This document shows positions 26,463-34,648 of a DNA stretch of 64,000 bases, piece after piece (positions within the stretch are counted from its first letter, which is position 1; every line of letters begins with the position of its first letter). The translations under genes were made by a program, and so were the position numbers. Source of the DNA: Asaia lannensis NBRC 102526 (GTDB taxonomy: Bacteria > Pseudomonadota > Alphaproteobacteria > Acetobacterales > Acetobacteraceae); the NCBI RefSeq assembly GCF_024054035.1, contig NZ_JAMXQU010000002.1:372001-436000 (forward strand). Reading direction: 5' to 3'. The notes below the pieces were generated by a model. That model made no database searches and was not told the DNA's origin. It saw only the letters and a list, made by a program, of their open reading frames with translations.

Positions 26463-27022
26463 ACCTCATGACCAGACGTCGCCTGCTTATGGCCCTTCCT
26501 GTCGCCGGCGCCGGAATTGCTGGCTTTGGATGCTGGAAAATGCTGTCGGCCATGCAGGACGGTTCGTTCGATCCGCGCGCCATACGCAACGATCAGGCAA
26601 GCACGATCATTCCGGATTTCTCCCTCCCCGGATTGCCGGGCGACGAAGCCCAGGGCGTCTCCTCGGACATTCTGCGTGGCACGACTTATCCCGTTCTCGT
26701 CAATTTCTTTGCCTCATGGTGCATTCCCTGCGTCGCAGAAATGGCTGCGCTGAGACAGATCGGAACGAAAATCGCGCTTTGGGGAATTGCTTACAAAGAC
26801 AAGCCTGAAGACGCGCAGCGCTTCGTCACGAGAGATGGATCGCCCTATGCCCGCATTGGCCTCGACCATTCGGGCATGACTGCCATCGACTGGGGGGTGA
26901 GCGGTGTGCCTGAGAGTTTTCTGGTCATGCCCGGCGGGCACATTGTCTGGCATGGTGCCTCGGCACTCGATGAGGCCACTTTCCGGCGCGATATCGCGCC
27001 TCGTCTGGAGCACGCATCGTGA
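26459..27022 (+). CDS. ccmG: Thiol:disulfide interchange protein CcmG/DsbE
   Basis: A 187-residue membrane-anchored thioredoxin-fold protein that reduces the haem-binding Cys of apocytochromes in the periplasm. Active site Cys88 and Cys91 in NFFASWCIPC; the cis-Pro loop is GVSGVPESFLV, as in other DsbE proteins. The N-terminus has an Arg-rich start then a signal anchor. It overlaps ccmF and ccmH by 4 nt each. Confidence 0.94.
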   Translation: MNLMTRRRLLMALPVAGAGIAGFGCWKMLSAMQDGSFDPRAIRNDQASTIIPDFSLPGLPGDEAQGVSSDILRGTTYPVLVNFFASWCIPCVAEMAALRQIGTKIALWGIAYKDKPEDAQRFVTRDGSPYARIGLDHSGMTAIDWGVSGVPESFLVMPGGHIVWHGASALDEATFRRDIAPRLEHAS

Positions 27023-27492
27023 GGCGCCTGCTCCCTGTGCTGGCCGCTTTCTGCTGGCTGGGCCTGTCGATCGTCCCGGCACTGGCCCTGGACGATCCGT
27101 CGGAAATGCTCCCCGATCCTGCTCAGGAGAAACGTGCGGCTGCCATAGGCGCACAGCTGCGCTGTCTCGTCTGTCAGAACGAGTCGATTGAGGATAGCAG
27201 CGCCGGTCTGGCCCGCGACCTGCGTCACGTCGTGCGTGAACATGTCGCCAGAGGCGAGAGCGATACACAGATCATGCAGTGGATGACCCAACGCTATGGC
27301 GAGTTCATCCGTCTGAAGCCACGCCTGTCGCTTTCTACCGTTTTTCTCTGGTCCATGCCGGTTCTGGCCCTGATCCTCGGCTTTGGTGCGGCATGGGGCA
27401 TGATGCGCAAACGCCCGTCCCTCACCCCGCTGGACAGTGATGACGCGGAACGTCTGGCCCGTCTGCTGCATGAAGGAGAGGATGCACGATGA
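27019..27492 (+). CDS. ccmH: Cytochrome c maturation protein CcmH (Ccl2/CycL)
   Basis: A 157-residue membrane-anchored protein with a signal peptide, the redox motif LRCLVCQNESI (Cys49 and Cys52) and a C-terminal helix (about 104-124). It holds or reduces the apocytochrome CXXCH motif for CcmF. The start is GTG in a GTGA overlap with the ccmG stop. Confidence 0.94.
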   Translation: MRRLLPVLAAFCWLGLSIVPALALDDPSEMLPDPAQEKRAAAIGAQLRCLVCQNESIEDSSAGLARDLRHVVREHVARGESDTQIMQWMTQRYGEFIRLKPRLSLSTVFLWSMPVLALILGFGAAWGMMRKRPSLTPLDSDDAERLARLLHEGEDAR

Positions 27493-28223
27493 GCTGGATC
27501 GGTTTTCTGGTCGTGACTTTCATGGCCGCCCTTCCGCTTCTGACAATGCTGCGGCGTGGAACACTAACAGCTCTTCCGGCTGTCACTGCGCGCCAGTCCG
27601 CCATCGCCCTCTACCGACGCCAGCTCGACGATCTGGACCGGGACGGTGAGGTCGGCCTGCTGCCTCCGCAGGAACGCGAGGCCGCCCGTCTGGAAATCCA
27701 GCGCCGTCTCCTGCTTGCAGACAAGCTGGAAGAACCCGTTCCGGTATCGAAGGGCAGACACCTGCTAGGGCTGTTCGCTCTGATTTTCTGCCTGACGGTT
27801 TGCGGCTTTGGTCTCTATCTCACCAACGGACATCCGTCCCTTCCTCCCCAGCCGCACCATGACGTGCACAAGGCAATCAGCCCGGAAATGCGCGCCCTGT
27901 TCGAAAAGCTGGAAAAACAGGTCGCGACTCTTTCGCCGCAGGACCCGAACTACGTCAGCCAGTCCATATTGCTGGGTCAGGTCGACGAGGCCACAGGCCG
28001 CACAGACGATGCGCTGCGCGCCTATCGTCAGGCCCTTGCCGTGCGTTTCATTCCTGAGCTTGCCGTTCAGATTGCAGAACTACAGGTCAGGCGCGACGGC
28101 CATATCTCGCCGGATAGTCTGGCGCTGTATCGCAAGGCGCTCGACGCCGCACCGGCAGATGCCCCCTGGCGCCTTGCCGTCGAAGCACGCATTGCGACAG
28201 GCGAACACGAAGGAACGCCTTGA
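27489..28223 (+). CDS. ccmI: Cytochrome c biogenesis protein CcmI, TPR type
   Basis: A 244-residue protein with two N-terminal membrane helices (about 2-20 and 92-112), an intervening cytoplasmic loop (RQSAIALYRRQLDDLDRDGE, typical of CcmI) and a C-terminal periplasmic TPR-like region (about 125-240) that binds apocytochromes. The CcmI/CycH split from CcmH is the alphaproteobacterial pattern. Last gene of the operon; it faces the convergent lipoprotein gene. Confidence 0.9.
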   Translation: MSWIGFLVVTFMAALPLLTMLRRGTLTALPAVTARQSAIALYRRQLDDLDRDGEVGLLPPQEREAARLEIQRRLLLADKLEEPVPVSKGRHLLGLFALIFCLTVCGFGLYLTNGHPSLPPQPHHDVHKAISPEMRALFEKLEKQVATLSPQDPNYVSQSILLGQVDEATGRTDDALRAYRQALAVRFIPELAVQIAELQVRRDGHISPDSLALYRKALDAAPADAPWRLAVEARIATGEHEGTP

Positions 28224-28256
28224 AGCCAGGTCCATCAACCGCTTTGAGGGGCGCGA

Positions 28257-30452
28257 TCAGAGGTGACGTGCGATCATGCCCCGCAAATGCGCCCATGACC
28301 TGCGCAGCCGGTAAAAACGTGTCGCTTCGAAATCGGGTTTGACCGTACAGTCATTGCCGAACCTGACTGCAAAATCGACCAGAGCCCCGTCATGAACGTA
28401 GCGTCGATAAAGCGCTTCGGTCTGGTCGGTCTGCCATCCCGCCGCCTGACACAGGACCGCGGCAAAGGCCTGCGAACGAGGCGGTAGAAGATCGGCAGCC
28501 TTCGACGCATAGCTCACTGCAAGCCAGCGATAATGATAGCGTTCATTGGGGGTTACGGCACTGCTCTGAAAGCGCGCGACTTCCTGCGCCTGAATGAAAG
28601 GTCGTGAGGCCGCAGCCAGCTCTCCTGAGATCGTCCCTTCAGCACCGGATTTTGCTGCTGTCGGATCGATGTCCGCTCCACCCGCGTAGGTCCCTCCCCA
28701 GATATAATAATCCGGGGCGAGCTCCGTACCGGTCAACTCCATACCGTAAAGTCTGGCGATACGCGCTGCCGCGAACCAGGCTTTGGCCCGGCCCGTTCGG
28801 GTCCAGCGTGTCTTCGCCTCCGAGAGGGCTGTGGCATAGGCGTGGATAAGCTGATCATAGGTCAGCGTTGTCACCTGGCCACTCTCAAGTTCCAGCTCAA
28901 AGGCTGCGTTCGGGTTGTGGTTCGTATAGGCCAGCGCCTCACTGAAGCGATTGTCGCGAATGAGACGACGCACCAGAAGATGGCGCATGACATCGGACAT
29001 CGTCTCGGGCGGGACCTGATCGGAAGTATCTTCCTGTCCTGCGTTCTGCCCATTTCCACTCTGCAGACGCTTTTCGCGTTTCGGTGGAGGCGGCTCGGCT
29101 GGAACATGGGCATCGACGAAGCCCTTGAGTTCATCGACAGTCAGAACGCGCTCGGCAATATAAGAGGCATCGATGGCCACATCGCTTTGCGGTCCGTTCT
29201 GCTGTGCAGCGGAATAAAGCCAAACGAGCGCCTGAACATACTCGCCGCGCGATAGCGCCAACACGCCCTGCTCGCCACGCATACGCGCGGCAATAACAGG
29301 ATCCTGCGTCACGGAGAGGGTGGGAAATCCCTTTGTCGCCTCGGCATAAGCCTGTGCGGCGGCCGGCATGTCGCCTGCGCGTACGGCAAGCTTCGCCCTT
29401 ACCCAGGCGGCCAACGGCGATTGCGTGTTTGCGGCGAAATCCCGAGCCAGATCGAACTGACCCTGACGATAGGCGGCGGCGGCAAGAAGATCGGTGCCGT
29501 CATCGGGTCTGGTACCCTGCTGACGCACCGCAAGGGCCAGGCTTCTGAGAGCCGAATGCGCAAGCGCTTCATCGTAATCGTATGACAGCGCATAAAGGCT
29601 GAGCAGTTTACGCGAGAACGGATCTGCGGCCAATGCCGTGACCAGATCGGGGCGCTGGGACAGCCAGCCCAGAACATAACGCAGGGAATCCTCACCCGCG
29701 TAAGACCCTGCTTCCATCTGATGCAGATAAAGCGTCAGTGCCTTACCTGCGAGATCGACCATGAATGTGTTCGTGCAGAGCGCATGGCTCTCCATTTCCC
29801 GCCAGCCGCACAGCCCGTCCGCCCCTCTCAGATAGAGTCGGGCTTCCTCACCCCATGAGGCCTGACTCAGGAAATCCGGATCGTATCCGCCAGCATTGAC
29901 CACAGAGCGCGTCAGGGCAAAGGCTCGCGCAGCTTCGGCAAGGTCGTGATCGGGCCCGGCAGCCGCTTCATAAGCCGAAGCCATGTGGGCCTTACCCAGC
30001 ATAAACGCCGCAGCGGTTTTTTCATGGGCATTGGCGTTATCGGGAAGCGCAATGACCGCTGCGAAAAAGGCGCTTCCATGATCGGTGCTATTGGGGTCGC
30101 CGTAGGCCTGCACGCCACTCTGATAGAGCTGCCGTGCCTGCGCTTCCGCCGGGTCGTTCTCTTCTTCCGATGTGTTGGCGGATGTTCCTGTGTTCAGGTC
30201 GGGCGCAATATGCTGTCCGGGATAGAGGTGCCTGATGGCGTAGGAAAAAGAGAACACGGGCAGCTTGTCGAGCGTCTGGGTCCGGTCGGCCAGCAAGGGC
30301 TCAGGAAAAAACGGTCCGCAGGCCATGACTCCCGCAAAGCTCACGGGCGCAAGAATGAGCACGCCCAGTAAAACCTTTCTTTTCACGCTAAAGCGTGGCC
30401 GGAGGATCACCTTTGCTCTATCGGCGTGTTGTGGCGTTCTGCGCTGAGACAT
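28257..30452 (-). CDS. Large putative lipoprotein with TPR-like helices, partner of DUF3142-like gene
   Basis: A 731-residue protein. A basic N-terminus and hydrophobic helix (about 27-44) end in GVMACGPFFP, a plausible lipoprotein cleavage site with Cys45. The rest is Ala-rich helical, with TPR-like pairs (AFFAAVIALPDNANAHEKTA, AAAYRQGQFDLARDFAANTQ, GVLALSRGEYVQALVWLYSA). A low-complexity linker lies near 455-490. Proteins beginning with an ACGPFF-type motif are found next to DUF3142 genes in other proteobacteria, as here. The start overlaps the upstream gene by 35 nt and no later Met leaves the signal intact. No function known. Confidence 0.72.
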   Translation of the reverse strand: MSQRRTPQHADRAKVILRPRFSVKRKVLLGVLILAPVSFAGVMACGPFFPEPLLADRTQTLDKLPVFSFSYAIRHLYPGQHIAPDLNTGTSANTSEEENDPAEAQARQLYQSGVQAYGDPNSTDHGSAFFAAVIALPDNANAHEKTAAAFMLGKAHMASAYEAAAGPDHDLAEAARAFALTRSVVNAGGYDPDFLSQASWGEEARLYLRGADGLCGWREMESHALCTNTFMVDLAGKALTLYLHQMEAGSYAGEDSLRYVLGWLSQRPDLVTALAADPFSRKLLSLYALSYDYDEALAHSALRSLALAVRQQGTRPDDGTDLLAAAAYRQGQFDLARDFAANTQSPLAAWVRAKLAVRAGDMPAAAQAYAEATKGFPTLSVTQDPVIAARMRGEQGVLALSRGEYVQALVWLYSAAQQNGPQSDVAIDASYIAERVLTVDELKGFVDAHVPAEPPPPKREKRLQSGNGQNAGQEDTSDQVPPETMSDVMRHLLVRRLIRDNRFSEALAYTNHNPNAAFELELESGQVTTLTYDQLIHAYATALSEAKTRWTRTGRAKAWFAAARIARLYGMELTGTELAPDYYIWGGTYAGGADIDPTAAKSGAEGTISGELAAASRPFIQAQEVARFQSSAVTPNERYHYRWLAVSYASKAADLLPPRSQAFAAVLCQAAGWQTDQTEALYRRYVHDGALVDFAVRFGNDCTVKPDFEATRFYRLRRSWAHLRGMIARHL

Positions 30453-31692
30453 CGATCTGGTCTTTCTTTTTCTGGCATGTCAGCCAGCCCGCAACGATTT
30501 GCTGCCCGACCGGCAGCAGGGCCTCTGCCGTTCTGACCAGAACCGGCCCTTGCGCGTCGTAATCGAGACGATAGGGCGACTGGGCCCCGATCCCGGCGCA
30601 TTGCCTGTCGCCATGAATGACAAGGGGCAGCGCTGCGTCAATCGTTCCGGTATTGCGCAACACGATATGATACAAAACCGGGCTCTGAGGCGTCAGCGTC
30701 AGGTCCATGGAGGTCGATAAAGGCTCATGCCTGACCAGAGTGAGCCAGGATGACAGGCTCCAGGCACGCCGGTCGCCATCGACAGGCAGACGAAACCAGA
30801 TCCACCCGGTGAGCCCTGCCGGTGGCGCATGATCGATGCGTTTCATGTACCCGGCAATTTCCACAGGCGAAACGGTCAGTTCCTGTCCCGCACTTTGCGA
30901 AAAGCCTCGCGCCATTTCGCTTTCGACGTTTGCAGGACGACCATCCGGGCCCCAGACGATTCTCGTGCCATAGCTTGGCAGCGCAATCTGCCAGGGAACG
31001 GGCGACAGGGCCCCAAATCTTGCCGCCGCACGTAACGCCTCGGCGGGTTTGAACAGCCCCCCGGCCGGATTGGTGACGGCATGAAGCTGAAGCACGACGC
31101 CCTGCACATGCGACAGCACCGCAGTAAGACCGGCAGCGCCGATCCACGTCGGCAGAGCGGTGACGATCAGCGGGTACTGTCCATGCAGCCCGGTATGGAT
31201 CGTCTCGAGCAGCGATGCATATTCGGCAAGGCGGGCGGTCGGGCAATCGTGATCGATCTCGATGGCTTCAGGAGCGATACCGAGACGATGCCAGTCAGCC
31301 AGAACCCGATCGATATGCGCAGCAATCTGGCGCGCATCCAGGCTTCCGAGTCTGCCGCTCAGCCGAAACACGGCGATGACCCGATGAGAGGCGAGGCTCC
31401 GGGGACCATCGGCCAGAAGCGCAATCTGCCATTGTCCTGCCTGATCGAGCTCAGCCGCCAGAACATGCCAGATGCGTATGGCGGCAGACGCCTTGTCGAG
31501 CGATTGGACAACCGACGCGTTCCACTGCCTTTGCCAGATATAGGCATCGGACGGGAGGGGAAGGTTCGGCCGGCTTCGGGACTGCCATAAGGCGATCCCG
31601 AGACCGCTCCCGAGACAGATCGAAACGGCGCAGATCGCCAGCAAAAGTGCATGCCTGTGCCCGTGCCTCACTTTGCGTAGCGTCATCTTCAT
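30418..31692 (-). CDS. DUF3142-like membrane-anchored protein
   Basis: A 424-residue protein with one N-terminal helix (about 15-35, HALLLAICAVSICLGSGLGI) and a periplasmic domain resembling DUF3142: AYIWQRQWNASVV, LGIAPEAIEIDHDCPTARL, VQGVVLQLHAV and GLTGWIWFRLP. The IEIDHDC stretch and repeated Trp/His residues suggest a TIM-barrel-like, possibly glycosidase-related fold, but no activity is known. The ATG at 31692 is chosen since it begins just before the membrane helix; AGGAGG lies 14 nt upstream, which is long, and Met at 31686 is an alternative. Overlaps the putative lipoprotein gene by 35 nt. Confidence 0.68.
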   Translation of the reverse strand: MKMTLRKVRHGHRHALLLAICAVSICLGSGLGIALWQSRSRPNLPLPSDAYIWQRQWNASVVQSLDKASAAIRIWHVLAAELDQAGQWQIALLADGPRSLASHRVIAVFRLSGRLGSLDARQIAAHIDRVLADWHRLGIAPEAIEIDHDCPTARLAEYASLLETIHTGLHGQYPLIVTALPTWIGAAGLTAVLSHVQGVVLQLHAVTNPAGGLFKPAEALRAAARFGALSPVPWQIALPSYGTRIVWGPDGRPANVESEMARGFSQSAGQELTVSPVEIAGYMKRIDHAPPAGLTGWIWFRLPVDGDRRAWSLSSWLTLVRHEPLSTSMDLTLTPQSPVLYHIVLRNTGTIDAALPLVIHGDRQCAGIGAQSPYRLDYDAQGPVLVRTAEALLPVGQQIVAGWLTCQKKKDQIDVSAQNATTRR

Positions 31693-31937
31693 GAAACCGG
31701 CTTTTGCCTCCTGCCTTGCCTCTCGGATATCTGCCGCATAGCGGGTACGATCGGTAGACCCGTAGCGCACGCGCAACGCGAAGCACGCCCTCTCCGAGCT
31801 GGCCGTTACGGGGGCGGATGGCCTGACCGGGCCGCCTTCCAGCACATGGAGACCCAGCTTCGCTATCCGTGAGGCAGATTCTACACAGCATGTTTTTCAT
31901 GTTGCGCTTGGCACAGGCTTCAAGGCATGTGCAGCGC

Positions 31938-32291
31938 ATGGTGCGTCTTTCTCCCCAGCCCCGGCAACGCTCTGTCCTGACCGGCAATTATCTGCCTGTT
32001 CCGCGCCCTCCGGCGCAGGACTCGGTCGTGCTATGCCCAGTCTGTCACGGCAAGATGCAACGCACGGACGAACAATGCCCGCACTGCCATGCCGAGCGCC
32101 ATTTCGGGCCGACTCTGACCGAAACCGTACTCAGCACCGTTATCGGTCTCGTGGCGGCTCCGGCGCTGTCCCTGCTTCTCATCCGTCCTTCCTGGTGGAC
32201 GGGAGCCTTCGCCGTGGCGGGTTTGCTGGCCGGGTTTTTCGTGGCGCATAGCCGCCATACCGGCGACCGCTGGCTGCGCAATCCGCGCTAG
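31938..32291 (+). CDS. Small membrane protein with N-terminal zinc ribbon
   Basis: A 117-residue protein. CPVCHGKMQRTDEQCPHC gives two CxxC pairs spaced as in a zinc ribbon (about residues 33-50), followed by two hydrophobic helices (about 62-80 and 85-102) and a basic tail (HSRHTGDRWLRNPR). The start is uncertain: frames at 31869 and 31890 are also open, and none has a strong ribosome site. Function unknown. It lies 64 bp upstream of lptF on the same strand but has no known link to it. Confidence 0.6.
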   Translation: MVRLSPQPRQRSVLTGNYLPVPRPPAQDSVVLCPVCHGKMQRTDEQCPHCHAERHFGPTLTETVLSTVIGLVAAPALSLLLIRPSWWTGAFAVAGLLAGFFVAHSRHTGDRWLRNPR

Positions 32292-32355
32292 GGACTGAAC
32301 TTCGTAACAAGATGCAGCTTTCGGCAAGTCTGGCGAAACGCTAAAGGCAGTACTT

Positions 32356-33507
32356 ATGTCTGCTTCGGCGCCACGCCCAAAACATCGTTCGTTTCTGCTC
32401 CTGCGCGAGCATTACATCCTGCGCCAGCTTTTTCTGGGGCTGGTTGGAATCACGAGCGGTGCGATCGCCCTGATCTGGCTTATGCAATCGCTGCGCTTCG
32501 TTTCTCTGGTGGTAGATCGTGGGCTGTCACTCAGGGTATTCCTGCAGCTTACATCGCTGATGATCCCTTCCTTTCTGGCTGTGATCCTGCCGATCACGAC
32601 CTTTCTGGTCATCCTGTTCGGCTATCAGCGCATGTCCGGCGATCGGGAGCTGACCGTCATGCAGGCTGCAGGACTGTCGCCGTTCCAGCTTGCCCGACCG
32701 GCCATGGCCTGCGCCCTGATCACGGCCATACTGGGCTATATCCTCAATCTGTGGCTCGTCCCGGTCTCCTATCACGCCTTCAGGCGTTATGAATTCGAGA
32801 TCCGAAACCGCATGGCCGCCTTCCTTCTTCAGGACGGTGTTTTCGCCCAGCTGTCGAAAGACATGACCGTCTATGTGCGCAAACGCGATCGCGACGGCCA
32901 GATGCATGGCGTGTTCGTCGAGGACGATCGCCAGCCGACAGCGCGCGCCACGATCATCGCCGAACGCGGAACGATGGTCGTTGTCGATAATCAGCCACGC
33001 GTGGTGTTGTTCAACGGGTCGCGTCAGGAAATCGATCACCACACGGGGCGCCTCAATGTCCTGACGTTCGACCGCAACTCGATCGATCTGTCGAGCAGCA
33101 AACAGGCGGATACCGAAGTGCGCGATGCCTCGGAAATGTCACTCTCGGAGTTGTTTCATCCCGACCCACGTCTCGTCTCGCAACGCGACTGGGGAAAATT
33201 CGCCGTCGAGGGATGGCGACGCCTGACATCACCACTCACAACGCTGTCTTTTTCCATGATCGCCCTTGTGGCTGTGCTGAGCGGTGCCTTTTCGCGTCAC
33301 GGCAATATCAAACGACCGATGGCCGCCATTCTCTCCGTAGTCGGGTTGATGGCCATGTCACTCATGCTCCAGAATCTGGCAGGACGTAATCTCGCCCTTG
33401 TTCCGCTGCTCTGGGCAGTCGCCATTCTGCCCGCCATAGGCTGTGCAGTCTGGCTGTTCCTGCCCAGAGGGCGGTTTGCAGGACGAAAGACCAATCATGG
33501 CGCGTAA
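32356..33507 (+). CDS. lptF: LPS export ABC transporter permease LptF
   Basis: A 383-residue inner-membrane permease of the LptB2FG exporter that pulls lipopolysaccharide from the inner membrane. Three helices precede and three follow a periplasmic beta-jellyroll (about 150-265). Family motifs include PSFLAVILPITTFLVILFGY and the coupling-helix region RMSGDRELTVMQAAGLSPFQ. The C-terminus overlaps lptG by 11 nt. First gene of the lptF-lptG-lptD-surA-rsmA run. Confidence 0.93.
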   Translation: MSASAPRPKHRSFLLLREHYILRQLFLGLVGITSGAIALIWLMQSLRFVSLVVDRGLSLRVFLQLTSLMIPSFLAVILPITTFLVILFGYQRMSGDRELTVMQAAGLSPFQLARPAMACALITAILGYILNLWLVPVSYHAFRRYEFEIRNRMAAFLLQDGVFAQLSKDMTVYVRKRDRDGQMHGVFVEDDRQPTARATIIAERGTMVVVDNQPRVVLFNGSRQEIDHHTGRLNVLTFDRNSIDLSSSKQADTEVRDASEMSLSELFHPDPRLVSQRDWGKFAVEGWRRLTSPLTTLSFSMIALVAVLSGAFSRHGNIKRPMAAILSVVGLMAMSLMLQNLAGRNLALVPLLWAVAILPAIGCAVWLFLPRGRFAGRKTNHGA

Positions 33508-34648
33508 AGCTCTCTCCCTGTTCAAGGGATCGTCAGCAGGGGTCTCCGTCACGCTGTCGCTCTATATCTCGCGTATCTTCACCCTGTTTTCGCTCGCGAT
33601 GATCGCGGCACTGACCGGCCTCGTCTCGCTTTTCGATTTCATCGATCTGCTGAGACGCGTTGCAACAAAACCGGATGTACCGACCAGCCTTGTGACGGAA
33701 ATTGCAGGGCTTCATGTGCCGTATTTCATGATCATGATCATGCCGTTCGGCATATTGCTTGGCGGCATTGTCTGTTTCTGGCGGCTCACGCGTTCCTCCG
33801 AGCTGATCGTCGCGCGCGCGGCGGGTATTTCGGCATGGCAGTTCCTGGCTGCGCCACTGGCCTGCGCCCTTCTGATGGGGGCGTTCGGCACCATGGCGCT
33901 GTCGCCTCTGTCGTCCTCCATGTTCCGCAAAGCCGAGTTGCTGGACGAGGCCTATCTCAAGACAGGCGGCGGTCCGCTCTCACTCAATGGGGGGGCCCTG
34001 TGGCTGCGACAGCTCGATGACGAGGGCGGCGGACAAGGCGTTGCCATTCTCCATGCCCGTCATGTCTTTCTGAAAGAAGGCCATCTGCGCATCAACGACA
34101 TCAGCATTTTCCGTCTGGATGCGCATGATCAGCTCGTGGTGCGTATCGAAGCGCCAAAAGGCGAACTGGTCGAGGGCGCATGGAAGCTCGAAGACGCGGC
34201 AACAGTGCGGCCCAATCATCTGCCCTTGCATATCGGTGATTATCTTCTGCCGACCAATCTTTCGCTTCGTCGTGTCGAACAGAGCTTTGCTTCGCCCGAT
34301 ACGCTGTCGATCTGGTCCCTGCCCGGGTTCATTCATCTTCTCGAACGTTCCGGTTTTTCCTCCATACGGCATCGACTGCACTTCCAGACTCTGTTAGCTC
34401 TTCCGATCCTGTGCGGTACGATGGCACTCGTCTCGGCCGGCTTCTCGATGCGTCCTTCGCGACGCGGTGGCGTGGCGCGAATGCTGGGCTCGGGAATCGC
34501 CGCGGGCTTCGCGCTATTCACCATCTCGAAGGTGGCGGCGCAATTTGGTGAATCTGGTGCGTTGCCGCCTGTCATGGCGGCATGGGCACCGACTGGCGCG
34601 GGTCTTTGCTTGGCGGTAGCCTTGCTTCTGCATCTGGAGGATGGTTGA
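33497..34648 (+). CDS. lptG: LPS export ABC transporter permease LptG
   Basis: A 383-residue permease, partner of LptF. Six membrane helices flank a jellyroll domain (about residues 130-270). The coupling helix block RLTRSSELIVARAAGISAWQ matches the LptG pattern. The ATG at 33497 lies within the end of lptF. Its TGA shares one base with the ATG of lptD (TGATG), so lptD is probably translated by re-initiation. Confidence 0.93.
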   Translation: MARKALSLFKGSSAGVSVTLSLYISRIFTLFSLAMIAALTGLVSLFDFIDLLRRVATKPDVPTSLVTEIAGLHVPYFMIMIMPFGILLGGIVCFWRLTRSSELIVARAAGISAWQFLAAPLACALLMGAFGTMALSPLSSSMFRKAELLDEAYLKTGGGPLSLNGGALWLRQLDDEGGGQGVAILHARHVFLKEGHLRINDISIFRLDAHDQLVVRIEAPKGELVEGAWKLEDAATVRPNHLPLHIGDYLLPTNLSLRRVEQSFASPDTLSIWSLPGFIHLLERSGFSSIRHRLHFQTLLALPILCGTMALVSAGFSMRPSRRGGVARMLGSGIAAGFALFTISKVAAQFGESGALPPVMAAWAPTGAGLCLAVALLLHLEDG

